A DNA stretch of 64,000 nucleotides from Panonychus citri (GCF_014898815.1 NW_026515543.1:3844001-3908000); one strand, 5' to 3'; positions 18,007-28,316 are shown, counted from the first letter of the stretch. Notes: a model not told the origin generated them from the sequence alone. Made by a program: numbers and translations.

Positions 18007-18598
18007 TAGAATCAATTTTTTTAGGATCAATCTTATCGTAACTATTTTTTGTCTTTAGTTTGAGATCACAAATTTGTAGACGTTAACCAACCAACCAATC
18101 GCAATTAGATAATCTATTGTCGATTCTGTAGTTAAACACAAAAGAAATGGATATTTTTCCAATTTGAAATTGTCAATTGACAAAATTGTTTTGTTGATTT
18201 TTAGGCGAAAACAAATTCCACAATATTTTCTAAATCTGACAACAGATGGCGAAGGTAAAAGAAAAACCGCGAAACTCAAAAAAGAACCGAATTGTTTGAT
18301 TAATTCAAATGATCATTTTATGATCATTGATTTTGAATTGTTTTTTTTAATAAGTTAAAGGTAATAACACTAATGAGAAATTGGATTTAGTTAGCTAATT
18401 GATGATTAGATGATTTTATCTGATTATTTGAATCAACGAATTGTTATTCCGCGAAATTAGTTAAATAAAATACAAAATTTTTATAATTATGATCTTAGAA
18501 ATTTTTATTTAAGGTCTCATAAATTTGATGATTGAATTACATTCAATTAACAGAAATCATTGTAATACAATTAATACTAGAATTTAAAGCTTCGGTGG

Positions 18599-19208
18599 TT
18601 TGAGATCATTATAACAATTTGGAATCAGATTTGATTGAAACAATTTATTTGGTTTCCATTTTCTCAGTTTGAGAGTTTGATTGTTGTTTTTGTTGATTGT
18701 TGTCTTTTCCTTCAATTGGTTGATAGACTTGATTAGTAAGAGAAATTGGAATATTTTTCTCTCCAGCAACAGCATTGACCACCTTCTTTGGAGCTTTGAT
18801 TGATAGAACTCCATCGACACTTAATTTCGATTCCAATTTCTCCAATTCGATATTCTCAGGAAGAACATATCGTCGCTTAAATTGTCTCGAAATGAAGCCA
18901 GTTTCATCTGATCTTTCTTCGTGTTTCCTTCAACCACCAAACTATTGTCAACCAATTTCGTTGATTTCTTCTGGTTTATAGTGACCACAATCGACATTCA
19001 CTTGGAAATTGTCCTTTGAATCGACAATTTGTCCCATTTGTTGATTGAAATTGTCTGATAGTTGATTGAGTTGACGAAGAGCTCGATTCATTTGGTTCCA
19101 TGATCTTCGAGGATAATCAACAATTGGTTCTCGATAAGCGATGAAAGGGACGAAATCATCGAGAGGATCTCGAAGCATCGATTCAACAAGTCGAGGAACA
19201 AGAGACAT
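18599..19208 (-). pseudogene. Small heat-shock protein copy A (alpha-crystallin), frameshifted
   Basis: The frame starts at ATG 19208 and is identical to the intact copies for about 80 residues, up to the Glu-Ile-Asn in the first strand of the alpha-crystallin domain. There a 2-bp deletion near 18958 leads to an early stop at 18948-18950. A further 1-bp deletion lies near 18929, so the two lesions together restore phase downstream, and the C-terminal part (18845-18645) is readable again. Without the lesions it would be a 188-residue-class protein like copy C. Its promoter (below) is intact, so a truncated product or none is expected. Confidence 0.9.
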
Positions 19209-19370
19209 TTTGATCAATTCACAATTTAGAAGAAAATTAAATTCACAAAGAAAAAGAAAATTTGATTAATTATCACAAAAAAGAGTTTAAGGAATTGAAA
19301 GAATTGAATGAAATGAGAGAGTTTAAAGAGTTGAGAGAGTTTGAAGTTTGACTTTTGTTTTGATTCTTCT

Positions 19371-19445
19371 ACTGAACTTGAATTGTGTCTCCTTCTCTTT
19401 TTATACTCAAACTTCACTTTTACTACAAAAATCTAGAAGTTTCCA
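19371..19445 (-). promoter_or_regulatory. Heat-shock promoter of copy A
   Basis: On the minus strand a TATA box (complement of 19400-19405) lies 32 bp from the A of a TCAGT initiator (19375-19371). A two-unit heat-shock element, GAA-n2-TTC (19436-19443), sits about 30 bp further upstream. Confidence 0.7.
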
Positions 19446-19646
19446 TAACATTCATTCATAAACCAGATTCTTCTCGGTTTTCTTTCTTTTAATTTAGTTT
19501 CTTTGCAATTTTATAACCTTATGATGATCATTTTCCTAATTAAATTCTTTATTGAAACCTTATTTTTAATTAAGTAATTTAAAAAGCAAAATGCTAATTA
19601 AAAGAAAGAAAAGTGAGAAGAATCTGGTAACTGAATGAATGTTATG

Positions 19647-19720
19647 GAAACTTCTAGATTTTTGTAGTAAAAGTGAAGTTTGAGTATAAAAGAGAAGGAG
19701 ACACAATTCAAGTTCAGTAG
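19647..19720 (+). promoter_or_regulatory. Heat-shock promoter of copy B
   Basis: A heat-shock element GAA-ac-TTC with an imperfect third unit lies at 19647-19659. TATAAAAG is at 19685-19692 and a TCAGT initiator has its A at 19716, 31 bp after the first T of TATA. The ATG at 19890 follows a 174-base leader rich in tctcaactc runs. Confidence 0.72.
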
Positions 19721-19889
19721 AAGAATCAAAACAAAAGTCAAACTTCAAACTCTCTCAACTCTCTCAACTCTTTAAACTCTCTCATTTCATTCAATTCTTT
19801 CAATTCCTTAAACTCTTTTTTGTGATAATTAATCAAATTTTCTTTTTCTTTGTGAATTTAATTTTCTTCTAATTTGTGAATTGATCAAA

Positions 19890-20366
19890 ATGTCTCTTGT
19901 TCCTCGACTTGTTGAATCGATGCTTCGAGATCCTCTCGATGATTTCGTCCCTTTCATCGCTTATCGAGAACCAATTGTTGATTATCCTCGAAGATCATGG
20001 AACCAAATGAATCGAGCTCTTCGTCAACTCAATCAACTATCAGACAATTTCAATCAACAAATGGGACAAATTGTCGATTCAAAGGACAATTTCCAAGTGA
20101 ATGTCGATTGTGGTCACTATAAACCAGAAGAAATCAACGTGAAATTGGTTGACAATAGTTTGGTGGTTGAAGCGAAACACGAAGAAAGATCAGATGAAAC
20201 TGGCTTCATTTCGAGACAATTTAAGCGACGATATGTTCTTCCTGAGAATATCGAATTGGAGAAATTGGAATCGAAATTAAGTGTCGATGGAGTTCTATCA
20301 ATCAAAGCTCCAAAGAAGGTGGTCAATGCTGTTGCTGGAGAAAAATATTCCAATTTCTCTTACTAA
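19890..20366 (+). CDS. Small heat-shock protein copy B, C-terminally truncated by a frameshift
   Basis: The 158-aa protein starts at ATG 19890 (an in-frame TTG at 19881 is ignored). The whole alpha-crystallin domain (about residues 66-141) is present and matches the intact copies. Relative to copies C and D, a 2-bp deletion near 20337 changes GEKNIPIS to GEKYSNFSY and a stop. This removes the IPI motif, which normally docks into a neighbouring subunit to build large oligomers, and the polar tail. If expressed, it would be a domain-complete chaperone with impaired oligomer assembly. The downstream remainder of the tail survives in another frame to about 20514. Confidence 0.85.
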   Translation: MSLVPRLVESMLRDPLDDFVPFIAYREPIVDYPRRSWNQMNRALRQLNQLSDNFNQQMGQIVDSKDNFQVNVDCGHYKPEEINVKLVDNSLVVEAKHEERSDETGFISRQFKRRYVLPENIELEKLESKLSVDGVLSIKAPKKVVNAVAGEKYSNFSY

Positions 20367-21107
20367 TCAAGTCTATCAACCAATTGAAGGAAAAGACAAC
20401 AATCAACAAAACAACAATCAAACTCTCAAACTGAGAAAATGGAAACCAAATAAATTGTCTCAATCAAATCTATTTCCAAATTGTAATAATGATCTCAAAC
20501 CACCGAAGCTTTAAATTCTAGTATTAATTGTATTACATTTATTTCTGTTAATTGAATGTAATTCAATCATCAAATTTATGAGAACTTAAATAAAAAATTT
20601 TAAGATCACAATTATAAAAATTTTGTATTTTATTTAACTAATTTCGCGCAATAACAATTTGTTGATTCAAATAATCATATAAAATCATCCAATCATCAAT
20701 TAGCTAACTAAATCCAATTTCTCAATAGTGTTAATTTATTCAAAAAACACAAATCAAAATCAATGATCATCATTTGAATTATAATCAAACAATTCGGTTT
20801 TTTTTGAGTTTCGCGGTTTTTCTTTTACCTTCGCCATCTGTTGTCAGATTTAGAAAGTATTGTGGAATTTGTTTTCGCCTAAAAATCAACAAAACAATTT
20901 TGTCAATTGACAATTTCAAATTGGAAAAATATCCATTTCTTTTGTGTTTAACTACAGAATCGACAATAGATTATCTAATTGCGATTGGTTGGGTTGGTTA
21001 ACGGTCTACAAATTTGTGATCTCAAACTAAAGACAAAAAATAGTTACGATAAGATTGATCATAACAAATTGGTTCTACTTCTGTTTTTATTTTAATCATT
21101 AAGGAAC

Positions 21108-23771
21108 ATGTCTTCAGATAAACCATCCAATTCATCTAAGAATGATGATGTTGAGAGACTTAAAGATATCGAAGAACGAGATGCTTTTGCTGAAAGATTA
21201 AAGGAAAAGGACAAAAAAAGAACTCGAAATGTTGTCACTAAATCGGATAAAAAATCATATGAAGAAGCGACGAAAAGATTAAAAATGGAGAATGAAGATA
21301 GAAAATCAGCCATCCCCAAGTTGCGAGAAGAATCAAGAATAGACTACCTACTCAGACGTAAAGCCGATCAGTTGGACTTATTGGGAAAGTCAATCAAAGA
21401 CAATAAAGAGCTTTTCAGTGATGTTAAATTGACCAAAGCTGAAAAAGACAAATTAGAATACGATGAAAAAGTTTACTCTTTGGCGAAGGAACATGAACAA
21501 GCCAAAGAGCTCGCAACAGTTCAGCGATACCATATGCCTAAAGGAGACGAAAAACCAAGTAAATATTACGAAGAGATCGACGAGAAAGAAAAAGGTCCCA
21601 ATTCGGAGGCCAGAAAATGGGAAGAAGATCGTTTGAAAGCCGCTAAATTATCTGTTGGTGCCAAAGATAAAGATAAAAGACATAAACCCAAAGACGAAGA
21701 TATGATGTTTGATATATCCATTGATTTTATTAAAGCGTTAACTGTGGGAGGACAAAATACTGATGAGAAAAATAAAATTGACGCAGAAACAGCAAGAAAA
21801 ATGACAATTAAAGAGACAAGAAGATCCCTTCCAATTTACGCTTATCGAGATGATCTTATTAAAGCAATAGACGAGTATCAAGTGCTAATCATTGAAGGAG
21901 AAACTGGATCAGGAAAGACAACACAAATACCTCAATATCTACATGAAGCAGGATATACTAAAGGCGGTAAAAAAATTGGTTGTACTCAACCTCGTCGAGT
22001 CGCGGCCATGAGTGTTGCTGCAAGAGTCGCTCAAGAAATGAATGTTAAACTTGGACATGATGTCGGTTACAGTATCAGATTTGAAGATTGTACAAGTGAA
22101 CGAACGAAGATCAAATATATGACCGATGGTATGTTACTTCGAGAATTTCTTTCTGAACCTGATCTGGCCTCTTATTCAGCACTGATTGTGGACGAGGCCC
22201 ATGAGCGAACCCTCCACACTGATATTCTTTTCGGCCTGGTCAAAGATATTGCTCGTTTTCGACCCGACTTTAAACTACTCATCTCCAGTGCCACCCTGGA
22301 TGCCGAAAAGTTCAGTGTTTTCTTTGATGAAGCTCCCGTCTTTCGAATACCCGGACGACGATTTCCGGTCGATATTTATTATACTTCGGCACCAGAAGCA
22401 GATTATATTGATGCCTGTGTAGTTACAATTCTGCAAATTCATATTACCCAACCTTTAGGTGATATCCTTGTCTTTCTCCCTGGTCAAGAAGAGATTGAAC
22501 AATGTTCTGAAACGTTAATGGAACGTCAAAGGAAATTAGGATCTAGAATTAAGGAGATTATAATTAGACCAATTTATGCTAATCTGCCGTCGGATTTACA
22601 AGCTCAGGTTTTCGAGCCAACACCTCCTGGAGCACGAAAAGTTGTCATTGCGACCAATATTGCAGAAACTTCCTTGACAATTGATGGAATCATTTATGTG
22701 ATCGATCCAGGTTATTGTAAATTAAATATTTATAATCCAAGATCACGAATGGAATCACTTGTGGTTCAACCAGTTTCCAAAGCAAGTGCTAATCAACGAG
22801 CAGGAAGAGCCGGTCGAGTGGCCGCTGGTAAATGTTTCAGATTGTTCACTGCTTGGGCTTATCAAAATGAGCTTGAAGATAATACAGTTCCAGAAATTCA
22901 GAGAGTTCATCTTGGAAATGCTGTTCTTTTGTTGAAAAGTCTTGGTATTCATGATATTATTCATTTCGATTTTCTTGATCCACCGCCTCATGAAACTTTA
23001 GTACTTGCTCTGGAACAACTATATGCTCTTGGAGCTCTTAATCATTTGGGTGAATTAACAAGACTTGGAAGAAAAATGGCAGAATTCCCGATAGATCCAA
23101 TGATGTCTCGAGCTTTGATTGCTTCGGAAAAGTATAAATGTAGTGAAGAAATGATGACAATTTGTTCAATGTTAAATGTAAATGCCAACATCTTTTATCG
23201 ACCCAAAGACAAGGCCATTCACGCTGACACAGCGAGGAAAAATTTTTTCCAACCAGGAGGAGATCATTTGATGTTGTTAAATATTTACAATCAATGGGTT
23301 GAAATGGGCTACACGAAACAATGGTGCGCAGAAAATTTCATTCAATATCGTTCAATGTGTCGAGCTCGCGATGTAAGAGATCAATTAGAGGGACTTATGG
23401 AAAGAGCTGAGATCGAAATCAAATCAAATCCAACGGAATTCGCTTTGATCCGTAAAGCCATTCTAACGGGATTCTTTTACCATGTCGCTCGATTGGCCGG
23501 AGGTGGAGGCTCATATAGAACTCTAAAAACTCATCAACCAGTTTCGATTCATCCTAATTCATCTCTATTCGACGAGGAACCTCGATGGGTTCTTTATCAT
23601 GAGTTAGTTCTCACCACCAAAGAATATATGAGACAATTAATTGAAATCGAACCTAAATGGTTGACAGAAGTCGCTCCTCATTTCTATAAATCAGAAGAAA
23701 TCGATGAACTTTGTAAGAAAATGCCGAAGAAACTTGGTAAATCTAAAGAAGAACTTGAAAGGACTTATTGA
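21108..23771 (+). CDS. DHX16: DEAH-box spliceosomal RNA helicase DHX16/Prp2, N-terminal region absent
   Basis: This uninterrupted frame of 887 aa has the DEAH helicase motifs: GETGSGKT at 264-271, TQPRRVAAMS, DEAH at 362-365, SAT at 394-396, TNIAETSLTIDG, and QRAGRAGR from 563. The HA2/winged-helix and OB-fold regions follow. Residues 10-60 (ERLKDIEERDAFAERLKEKD) and YHMPK match DHX16 specifically. This ATPase remodels the activated spliceosome before the first transesterification. DHX16 proteins are usually about 1,000 residues or more, and the first 150-200 are missing here. The bases just before the ATG (a pyrimidine-rich run ending in ttaag) could be a splice acceptor. The palindrome border is 48 bp upstream, so a 5' exon may have been displaced. 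Confidence 0.95.
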   Translation: MSSDKPSNSSKNDDVERLKDIEERDAFAERLKEKDKKRTRNVVTKSDKKSYEEATKRLKMENEDRKSAIPKLREESRIDYLLRRKADQLDLLGKSIKDNKELFSDVKLTKAEKDKLEYDEKVYSLAKEHEQAKELATVQRYHMPKGDEKPSKYYEEIDEKEKGPNSEARKWEEDRLKAAKLSVGAKDKDKRHKPKDEDMMFDISIDFIKALTVGGQNTDEKNKIDAETARKMTIKETRRSLPIYAYRDDLIKAIDEYQVLIIEGETGSGKTTQIPQYLHEAGYTKGGKKIGCTQPRRVAAMSVAARVAQEMNVKLGHDVGYSIRFEDCTSERTKIKYMTDGMLLREFLSEPDLASYSALIVDEAHERTLHTDILFGLVKDIARFRPDFKLLISSATLDAEKFSVFFDEAPVFRIPGRRFPVDIYYTSAPEADYIDACVVTILQIHITQPLGDILVFLPGQEEIEQCSETLMERQRKLGSRIKEIIIRPIYANLPSDLQAQVFEPTPPGARKVVIATNIAETSLTIDGIIYVIDPGYCKLNIYNPRSRMESLVVQPVSKASANQRAGRAGRVAAGKCFRLFTAWAYQNELEDNTVPEIQRVHLGNAVLLLKSLGIHDIIHFDFLDPPPHETLVLALEQLYALGALNHLGELTRLGRKMAEFPIDPMMSRALIASEKYKCSEEMMTICSMLNVNANIFYRPKDKAIHADTARKNFFQPGGDHLMLLNIYNQWVEMGYTKQWCAENFIQYRSMCRARDVRDQLEGLMERAEIEIKSNPTEFALIRKAILTGFFYHVARLAGGGGSYRTLKTHQPVSIHPNSSLFDEEPRWVLYHELVLTTKEYMRQLIEIEPKWLTEVAPHFYKSEEIDELCKKMPKKLGKSKEELERTY

Positions 23772-24303
23772 CCTTCATCGACTGTGAACTTTTTTTGTAT
23801 AAACAAATTTATTCTTTGTAAATTACTAATTGTTGATAATTTGAATTGATTGTAATTTCACATATATAATTTATTACGGTTGTTAATAAATATGCCGGTT
23901 TTTATCAATCATGACTAGTTATTCATCAGACTGTTGAAATGAGTAATCAAAATATCGGAATCACAACTTGAACAGTAAATGAAATTAGTGATTGAATTGA
24001 ATCATCTGTGTGAAGTTCACTGATCAAGATGAAATAATTTAATTGGTCTATTGAATACGAGAAAAGAGACATTTTTATCAATAGTAACTACCAAAACAAA
24101 AAGGTCATTAATTTAAAGTGATGAAATCTAATCTTTTGATCATGAACCTGAAAAACACGTTGAATTGGTGAAATTTCGGTTGATCGGTAGAGAAGAGGAA
24201 AAGACAAATTGAAAAGTTGAAACAGCTGAAGAATTCGAGAAAGTTCATCGACAATTGAGATTAAAAGATTGAGTCAAAGAAAAATCATTCACCTAAACAA
24301 CCA
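23772..24303. other. Intergenic between DHX16 and heat-shock copy D
   Basis: The 3' flank of DHX16 has a possible polyadenylation signal aataaa at about 23885. No further gene is seen. Confidence 0.5.
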
Positions 24304-24365
24304 GAAAGTTCTGGAAGGTGAAGTTTGAGTATAAAAAGAGAAGGAGACACAATTCAAGTTCAGTA
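24304..24365 (+). promoter_or_regulatory. Heat-shock promoter of copy D with perfect three-unit HSE
   Basis: The heat-shock element GAAagTTCtgGAA occupies 24304-24316 with ideal spacing. TATAAAAA is at 24330-24337. The initiator TCAGT has its A at 24362, 32 bp from the first T of TATA. The HSE differs from that of the other copies, because sequence homology between copies begins only at about 24318. Confidence 0.78.
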
Positions 24366-24515
24366 GAAGAATCAAAACAAAAGTCAAACTTCAAACTTCA
24401 AACTCTCTAAACTCTTTAACTCTTTCAATTCCTTAAACTCTTTGTTTGTGACAATCAATCAAATTTTCTTTTTCTTTGTGAATTTAATTTCCTTCTAATT
24501 TGTGAATTGATCAAA

Positions 24516-25061
24516 ATGTCTCTTGTTCCTCGACTTGTTGAATCGATGCTTCGAGATCCTCTCGATGATTTCGTCCCTTTCATCGCTTATCGAGAACCAA
24601 TTGTTGATTATCCTCGAAGATCATGGAACCAAATGAATCGAGCTCTTCGTCAACTCAATCAACTATCAGACAATTTCAATCAACAAATGGGACAAATTGT
24701 CGATTCAAAGGACAATTTCCAAGTGAATGTCGATTGTGGTCACTTTAAACCAGAAGAAATCAACGTGAAATTGGTCGACAATAGTTTGGTGGTTGAAGCG
24801 AAACACGAAGAAAGATCAGATGAAACTGGCTTCATTTCGAGACAATTTAAGCGACGATATGTTCTTCCTGAGAATATTGAATTGGAGAAATTGGAATCGA
24901 AATTAAGTGTCGATGGAGTTCTATCAATCAAAGCTCCAAAGAAGGTGGTCAATGCTGTTACTGGAGAGAAAAATATTCCAATTTCTCTTACTAATCAAGT
25001 CTATCAACCAATTGAAGGAAAAGACAACAATCAGCAAAAACAAAATTCTCAAGCCAATTAA
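24516..25061 (+). CDS. Small heat-shock protein copy D, intact
   Basis: The protein is 181 aa from ATG 24516. An N-terminal arm (residues 1-60) is followed by the alpha-crystallin domain (about 66-141, ending LSVDGVLSIKAPKK), an IPI motif at 154-156 and a polar Gln/Asn tail. It differs from copy C by very few residues (for example His-Phe instead of His-Tyr at 76-77) until the last 15 residues, where the tail and 3' flank are unrelated to the other copies. Such ATP-independent chaperones hold unfolding proteins during stress. With the strongest heat-shock element of the family, this is probably the main inducible copy. Confidence 0.93.
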   Translation: MSLVPRLVESMLRDPLDDFVPFIAYREPIVDYPRRSWNQMNRALRQLNQLSDNFNQQMGQIVDSKDNFQVNVDCGHFKPEEINVKLVDNSLVVEAKHEERSDETGFISRQFKRRYVLPENIELEKLESKLSVDGVLSIKAPKKVVNAVTGEKNIPISLTNQVYQPIEGKDNNQQKQNSQAN

Positions 25062-25640
25062 ATGTCATTTACTCATTATTTATTCTAGTTAAACCACCAA
25101 AGTATTTGTTAAAATCTTTCGAGCTTTTTTGTTCTAATTCGGTGTAATTTTCTCATTAATACTAAAAGTGTCCAATAAATCATCTTTTACGTTTAAATAT
25201 TTGTCGTTTCTTTTTTCAAAAAGCTTTAGTTCATTTTAGACGCAATCTTTTGTTAGATCAGAAAGCAAATCTCTATTTATGTGGAAGTTGTTGATTAATA
25301 AAACAGTTTTTTCTCTTTACATCATAATTTTAATCCGAGGGAGCCACAGTTAAGTGAGAGAGATGAATCAGAGAGTGAGAGAGAGAGAAATGAGAGATGA
25401 GAGATGAGAGAGTTTTTCGTGAAACGACTTCGCTGTTTCATCATTCTTCTTACGATGAACTTTCTTTGTTGATATTCTGATGACGTTTTCTTAACAATTG
25501 TTTTAGTTTTCTTCTAAATTGATTCTATTTTTAATGTTCCGATTTTCATTTTAAAATCTATTGTATTTTTTTTCTCTTCCATTTTTGTTTATTGTTGTGT
25601 CCAAACCATGGATGTTGAATCCATGGTGTATTACAATCTC
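25062..25640. other. Intergenic; GA-rich microsatellite
   Basis: No gene is seen. A purine-rich stretch of gagagaga and gagatgag units runs at about 25353-25412. The 3' flank of copy D is unlike that of the other heat-shock copies. Confidence 0.6.
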
Positions 25641-26830
25641 TCATCTCTTTGCCTCAAGGAGACAATGTCAATCTCACTTATGTTTGGATTGACGGGACAG
25701 GGGAGAGTTTGAGATCGAAATCACGAAGTTCCAATAAAATTCCAACATCTCCTGGTGATTATCCAATCTGGAACTTTGATGGATCATCGACAGGTAACAA
25801 TCTAACCTTTTCCCTCTTGTTAATTTCTTCATATTTTCCATTTGTGTTCTTGCCAAAATTCTAGGCTCATTTTCCTTTGTCTCTTCTTTCATTATCATAT
25901 GACTTTATCTTGTTCTCTCTCTCTCTCTCGAATCACCTGTAATATTTATTCTTCTTGATTCGAATCTTAAGGTCAAGCTGAAACTTCCGCATCTGATGTT
26001 CTTTTGGTTCCTGTGACTCTTTACAAAGATCCTTTTCTCCGAGGTGATCATATGTTGGTTCTTTGTGAATGTTTGAATTACAACATTGTAAAAGCAACAA
26101 TCTGCTAAAGGAAATTGCCGAAATTCTTGTGCCCAATCCATGGCCAAAGTCGCAAAAGACGAACCATAGTTTGCCTTTGAGCAAGAATTTGTTGTCCTTG
26201 ATAATAAAACTGATCGACCACTTGGTTGGCCAGAACGAGGGTTATCTGATCCCCATGATCCATCTTATTGTGGTGCTAATCTCGAAAAACGAGCTCTTAT
26301 TGAAGGCTACAGTTTCGCCTGTAGATATGCTGGTGTACCAATTTCTGGTACACCAGAAAATATCAGGTTGGCCCATCAACAGGCATCAAGTTTGGTGACG
26401 ATGTTTGGATTTCCAGGTACATTTTGGACTGAATTGCTGAGAAATTAGATTTACGAATTACCTTCGATCCAAAACCAGTACCTGGTTACAATGGATCTGG
26501 TGCTCATATCAACTTCTCCACCAAGCAAACCCATCAACCCGGTGGAATGAAAGTGATTCATGAATACGTTGAGTCTCTTGCCAAAAATCATCAGAAACAT
26601 ATCGCTGTTTACGATCCTCGAGGTGGTGCTGACAACGCTCGTCGTTTAATTGGTACAAATGAAACTTCATCAATTGACAAATTTTCCTCTGGTATTGGTG
26701 ATTGAACTGCTCGAATCAACACTTCAGTCGCTGAGGCGAATTGTGGTTATCTTGAAGATCGACGCCAGCATCGAATGCTGATCCTACGAAGTGTCCGAAG
26801 CTCTGGTTCGAACTTGTTGTTTGAAAGAGT
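25640..26830 (+). pseudogene. Glutamine synthetase pseudogene retaining an intron
   Basis: The start matches eukaryotic glutamine synthetase (LPQGDNVNLTYVWIDGTGE, then PIWNFDGSSTG). A GT-AG intron at 25794-25971 separates it from the next piece (QAETSASDVLLVPVTLYKDP). Downstream blocks, each in a different frame, recall LGWPERGL, GVPISGT, DPKPVPG, HINFSTK and AYDPRGGADNARR. The next block (NETSSIDKFSSGIGD) ends in an in-frame TGA at 26703-26705. CGYLEDRR follows. At least three frame changes and one stop make it non-functional. The retained intron shows it arose from a DNA-level copy, not a retrocopy. The N-terminal about 30 residues are missing or scrambled. Confidence 0.9.
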
Positions 26831-27667
26831 AAGAGAAGAAAATGAAAACAAAATGTAAACAAAATTTGAGTTCAAATTGAAAGAAAAACAACAAAATCGA
26901 CAATCCAGTCTTTAAATTTTAACCAAGTTTTAATCGAATCAATTTAATTTCTTGACAGTGTGAAAAAGTAAACAAAATAAACTTTGCAATGTAAATTCAA
27001 CTCAACATTTTCCTCTCTCTCTCTCACTGTGTTTGTGTGCGTTCACCTTTAAGTGTAAACCCTTTCACTGTTTTCCAAATGATTATTATTTTTTTCTTCT
27101 CTTGGGTTGATTAAAACAAAAAAAATTAGATTATAATAGCAATATAAATCAACTAAATTAACTAAATGACAACCTGAAAGGCCTCGAAAAAAAATAAATG
27201 TAACAAACTGATTAATAAATTTGCCAAAAAATTGTCAAAATGTATTTACACACATGATTGGAACAAAAAAAATGCACATTCAGAAAAGTATGTAAATTTT
27301 ACAAATAAAAATGGCACAAGTCCGAGGATGATAATAGGAAGAAAAGTGGATGAGATATTAATTGGTGAAATTCAATTGGGTGAATTGTATGGAAATGAAT
27401 TTCACAAATTATGTCAACGAGTGAATTGATTGTGTGTATGTTTAAGTTTGAGTGTTTTTAGTGTGTAAGAGAGAGATGTGGTACTTTCCTCTGGATTTTA
27501 AAGAGAAATAGAAAAAATTTCCTTCTGATAAAAAATAGAGATTGCATTATATAAAATAACGATTTTGATCTCGAAAATTGTCTCAATGAACAGGTAGATT
27601 TGCGATGAGATTGAGATGTGAAGGTAGTAAAACAATGAAGTGGCGACGAAGGATAAAAATGATCATC
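26831..27667. other. Intergenic, no gene recognised
   Basis: This is AT-rich sequence with a ctctctctctcact run near 27010. A 65-codon plus frame at 27232-27429 starts with TTG and has no recognisable feature, so it is not called. Confidence 0.55.
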
Positions 27668-27669
27668 AT

Positions 27670-27858
27670 TTAACTTTTAGCCATAGGATAAGCATAACCT
27701 TGTAATTCGGGATAATCTATGTGTCTCCAAATGATGAAAGCAACAGCAATGAAAATTAAAAGAATCCCAATAAATATTGATGAAATTAGAACTGAATTTC
27801 CAACGACAATCCTCTTGGTTACTTGCGATTTGAATTTGTCACCAGAAAATTCGTCCAC
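27670..27858 (-). CDS. Possible last exon of a single-pass membrane protein, not recognised
   Basis: The 62-residue minus frame begins at a GTG with a stop just upstream, so it would have to be an exon joined through an acceptor such as the tag or cag near 27860-27870. It contains a charged start (DEFSGDKFKSQVTKR), one clear hydrophobic segment (SVLISSIFIGILLIFIAVAF) and a short polar tail. No family is recognised, and no upstream exon was found before heat-shock copy C. It may be spurious. Confidence 0.25.
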   Translation of the reverse strand: MDEFSGDKFKSQVTKRIVVGNSVLISSIFIGILLIFIAVAFIIWRHIDYPELQGYAYPMAKS

Positions 27859-28316
27859 TGTTGCTGACTACAAACCTGTAAAACCTTTCGGATTTACTTA
27901 ATCTCTCTTAAAATAATAAGTTGATTAGTTGGTCTAAACTGATTTGACTCTTCTTTCTAACAGATATTAAATGTCAACAGTGATGATCATTAGTTTAGGG
28001 AGAGAAAAATTTGATTTTTTAAATTTGGTTTTGAGTTAATACTATTGAGGAATTGGATTTAGTTATCTAATTGATGATTAGATGATTTTATCTGATTATT
28101 TGAATCAACGAATTGTTATTCCGCGAAATTAGTTAAATAAAATACAAAATTTTTATAATTATGATCTTAAAAATTTTTATTTAAGTTCTCATAAATTTGA
28201 TGATTGAATTACATTCAATTAACAGAAATAAATGTAATACAATTAATACTAGAATTTAAAGCTTCGGTGGTTTGAGATCATTATTACAATTTGGAAATAG
28301 ATTTGATTGAGACAAT

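Larger units (their letters stand above)
18025..19495 (-). repeat. Left arm of a large inverted repeat (small heat-shock palindrome)
   Basis: This segment is the near-identical reverse complement of 19592-21060. The outer border is at gatc 18025-18028, matching 21057-21060. The inner border near 19493 is followed by a loop of about 95 bp. The arm holds small heat-shock copy A, its promoter and 3' flank. Differences between the arms are scattered single-base changes and small indels. Confidence 0.92.
19592..21060 (+). repeat. Right arm of the small heat-shock inverted repeat
   Basis: This is the reverse complement of 18025-19495 and includes copy B and the conserved 3' flank. The shared flank ends at 21060, only 48 bp before the DHX16 start codon. 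The arms face away from a central loop of about 95 bp (19496-19591), so the two heat-shock genes are divergently transcribed. Confidence 0.92.

Noticed and set aside
26069..26398. 109-codon frame inside the glutamine synthetase block
   Set aside because: It is an out-of-frame reading of the pseudogene; the glutamine synthetase motifs lie in other frames.
27232..27429. 65-codon plus frame
   Set aside because: TTG start, no motif, and AT-rich surroundings.
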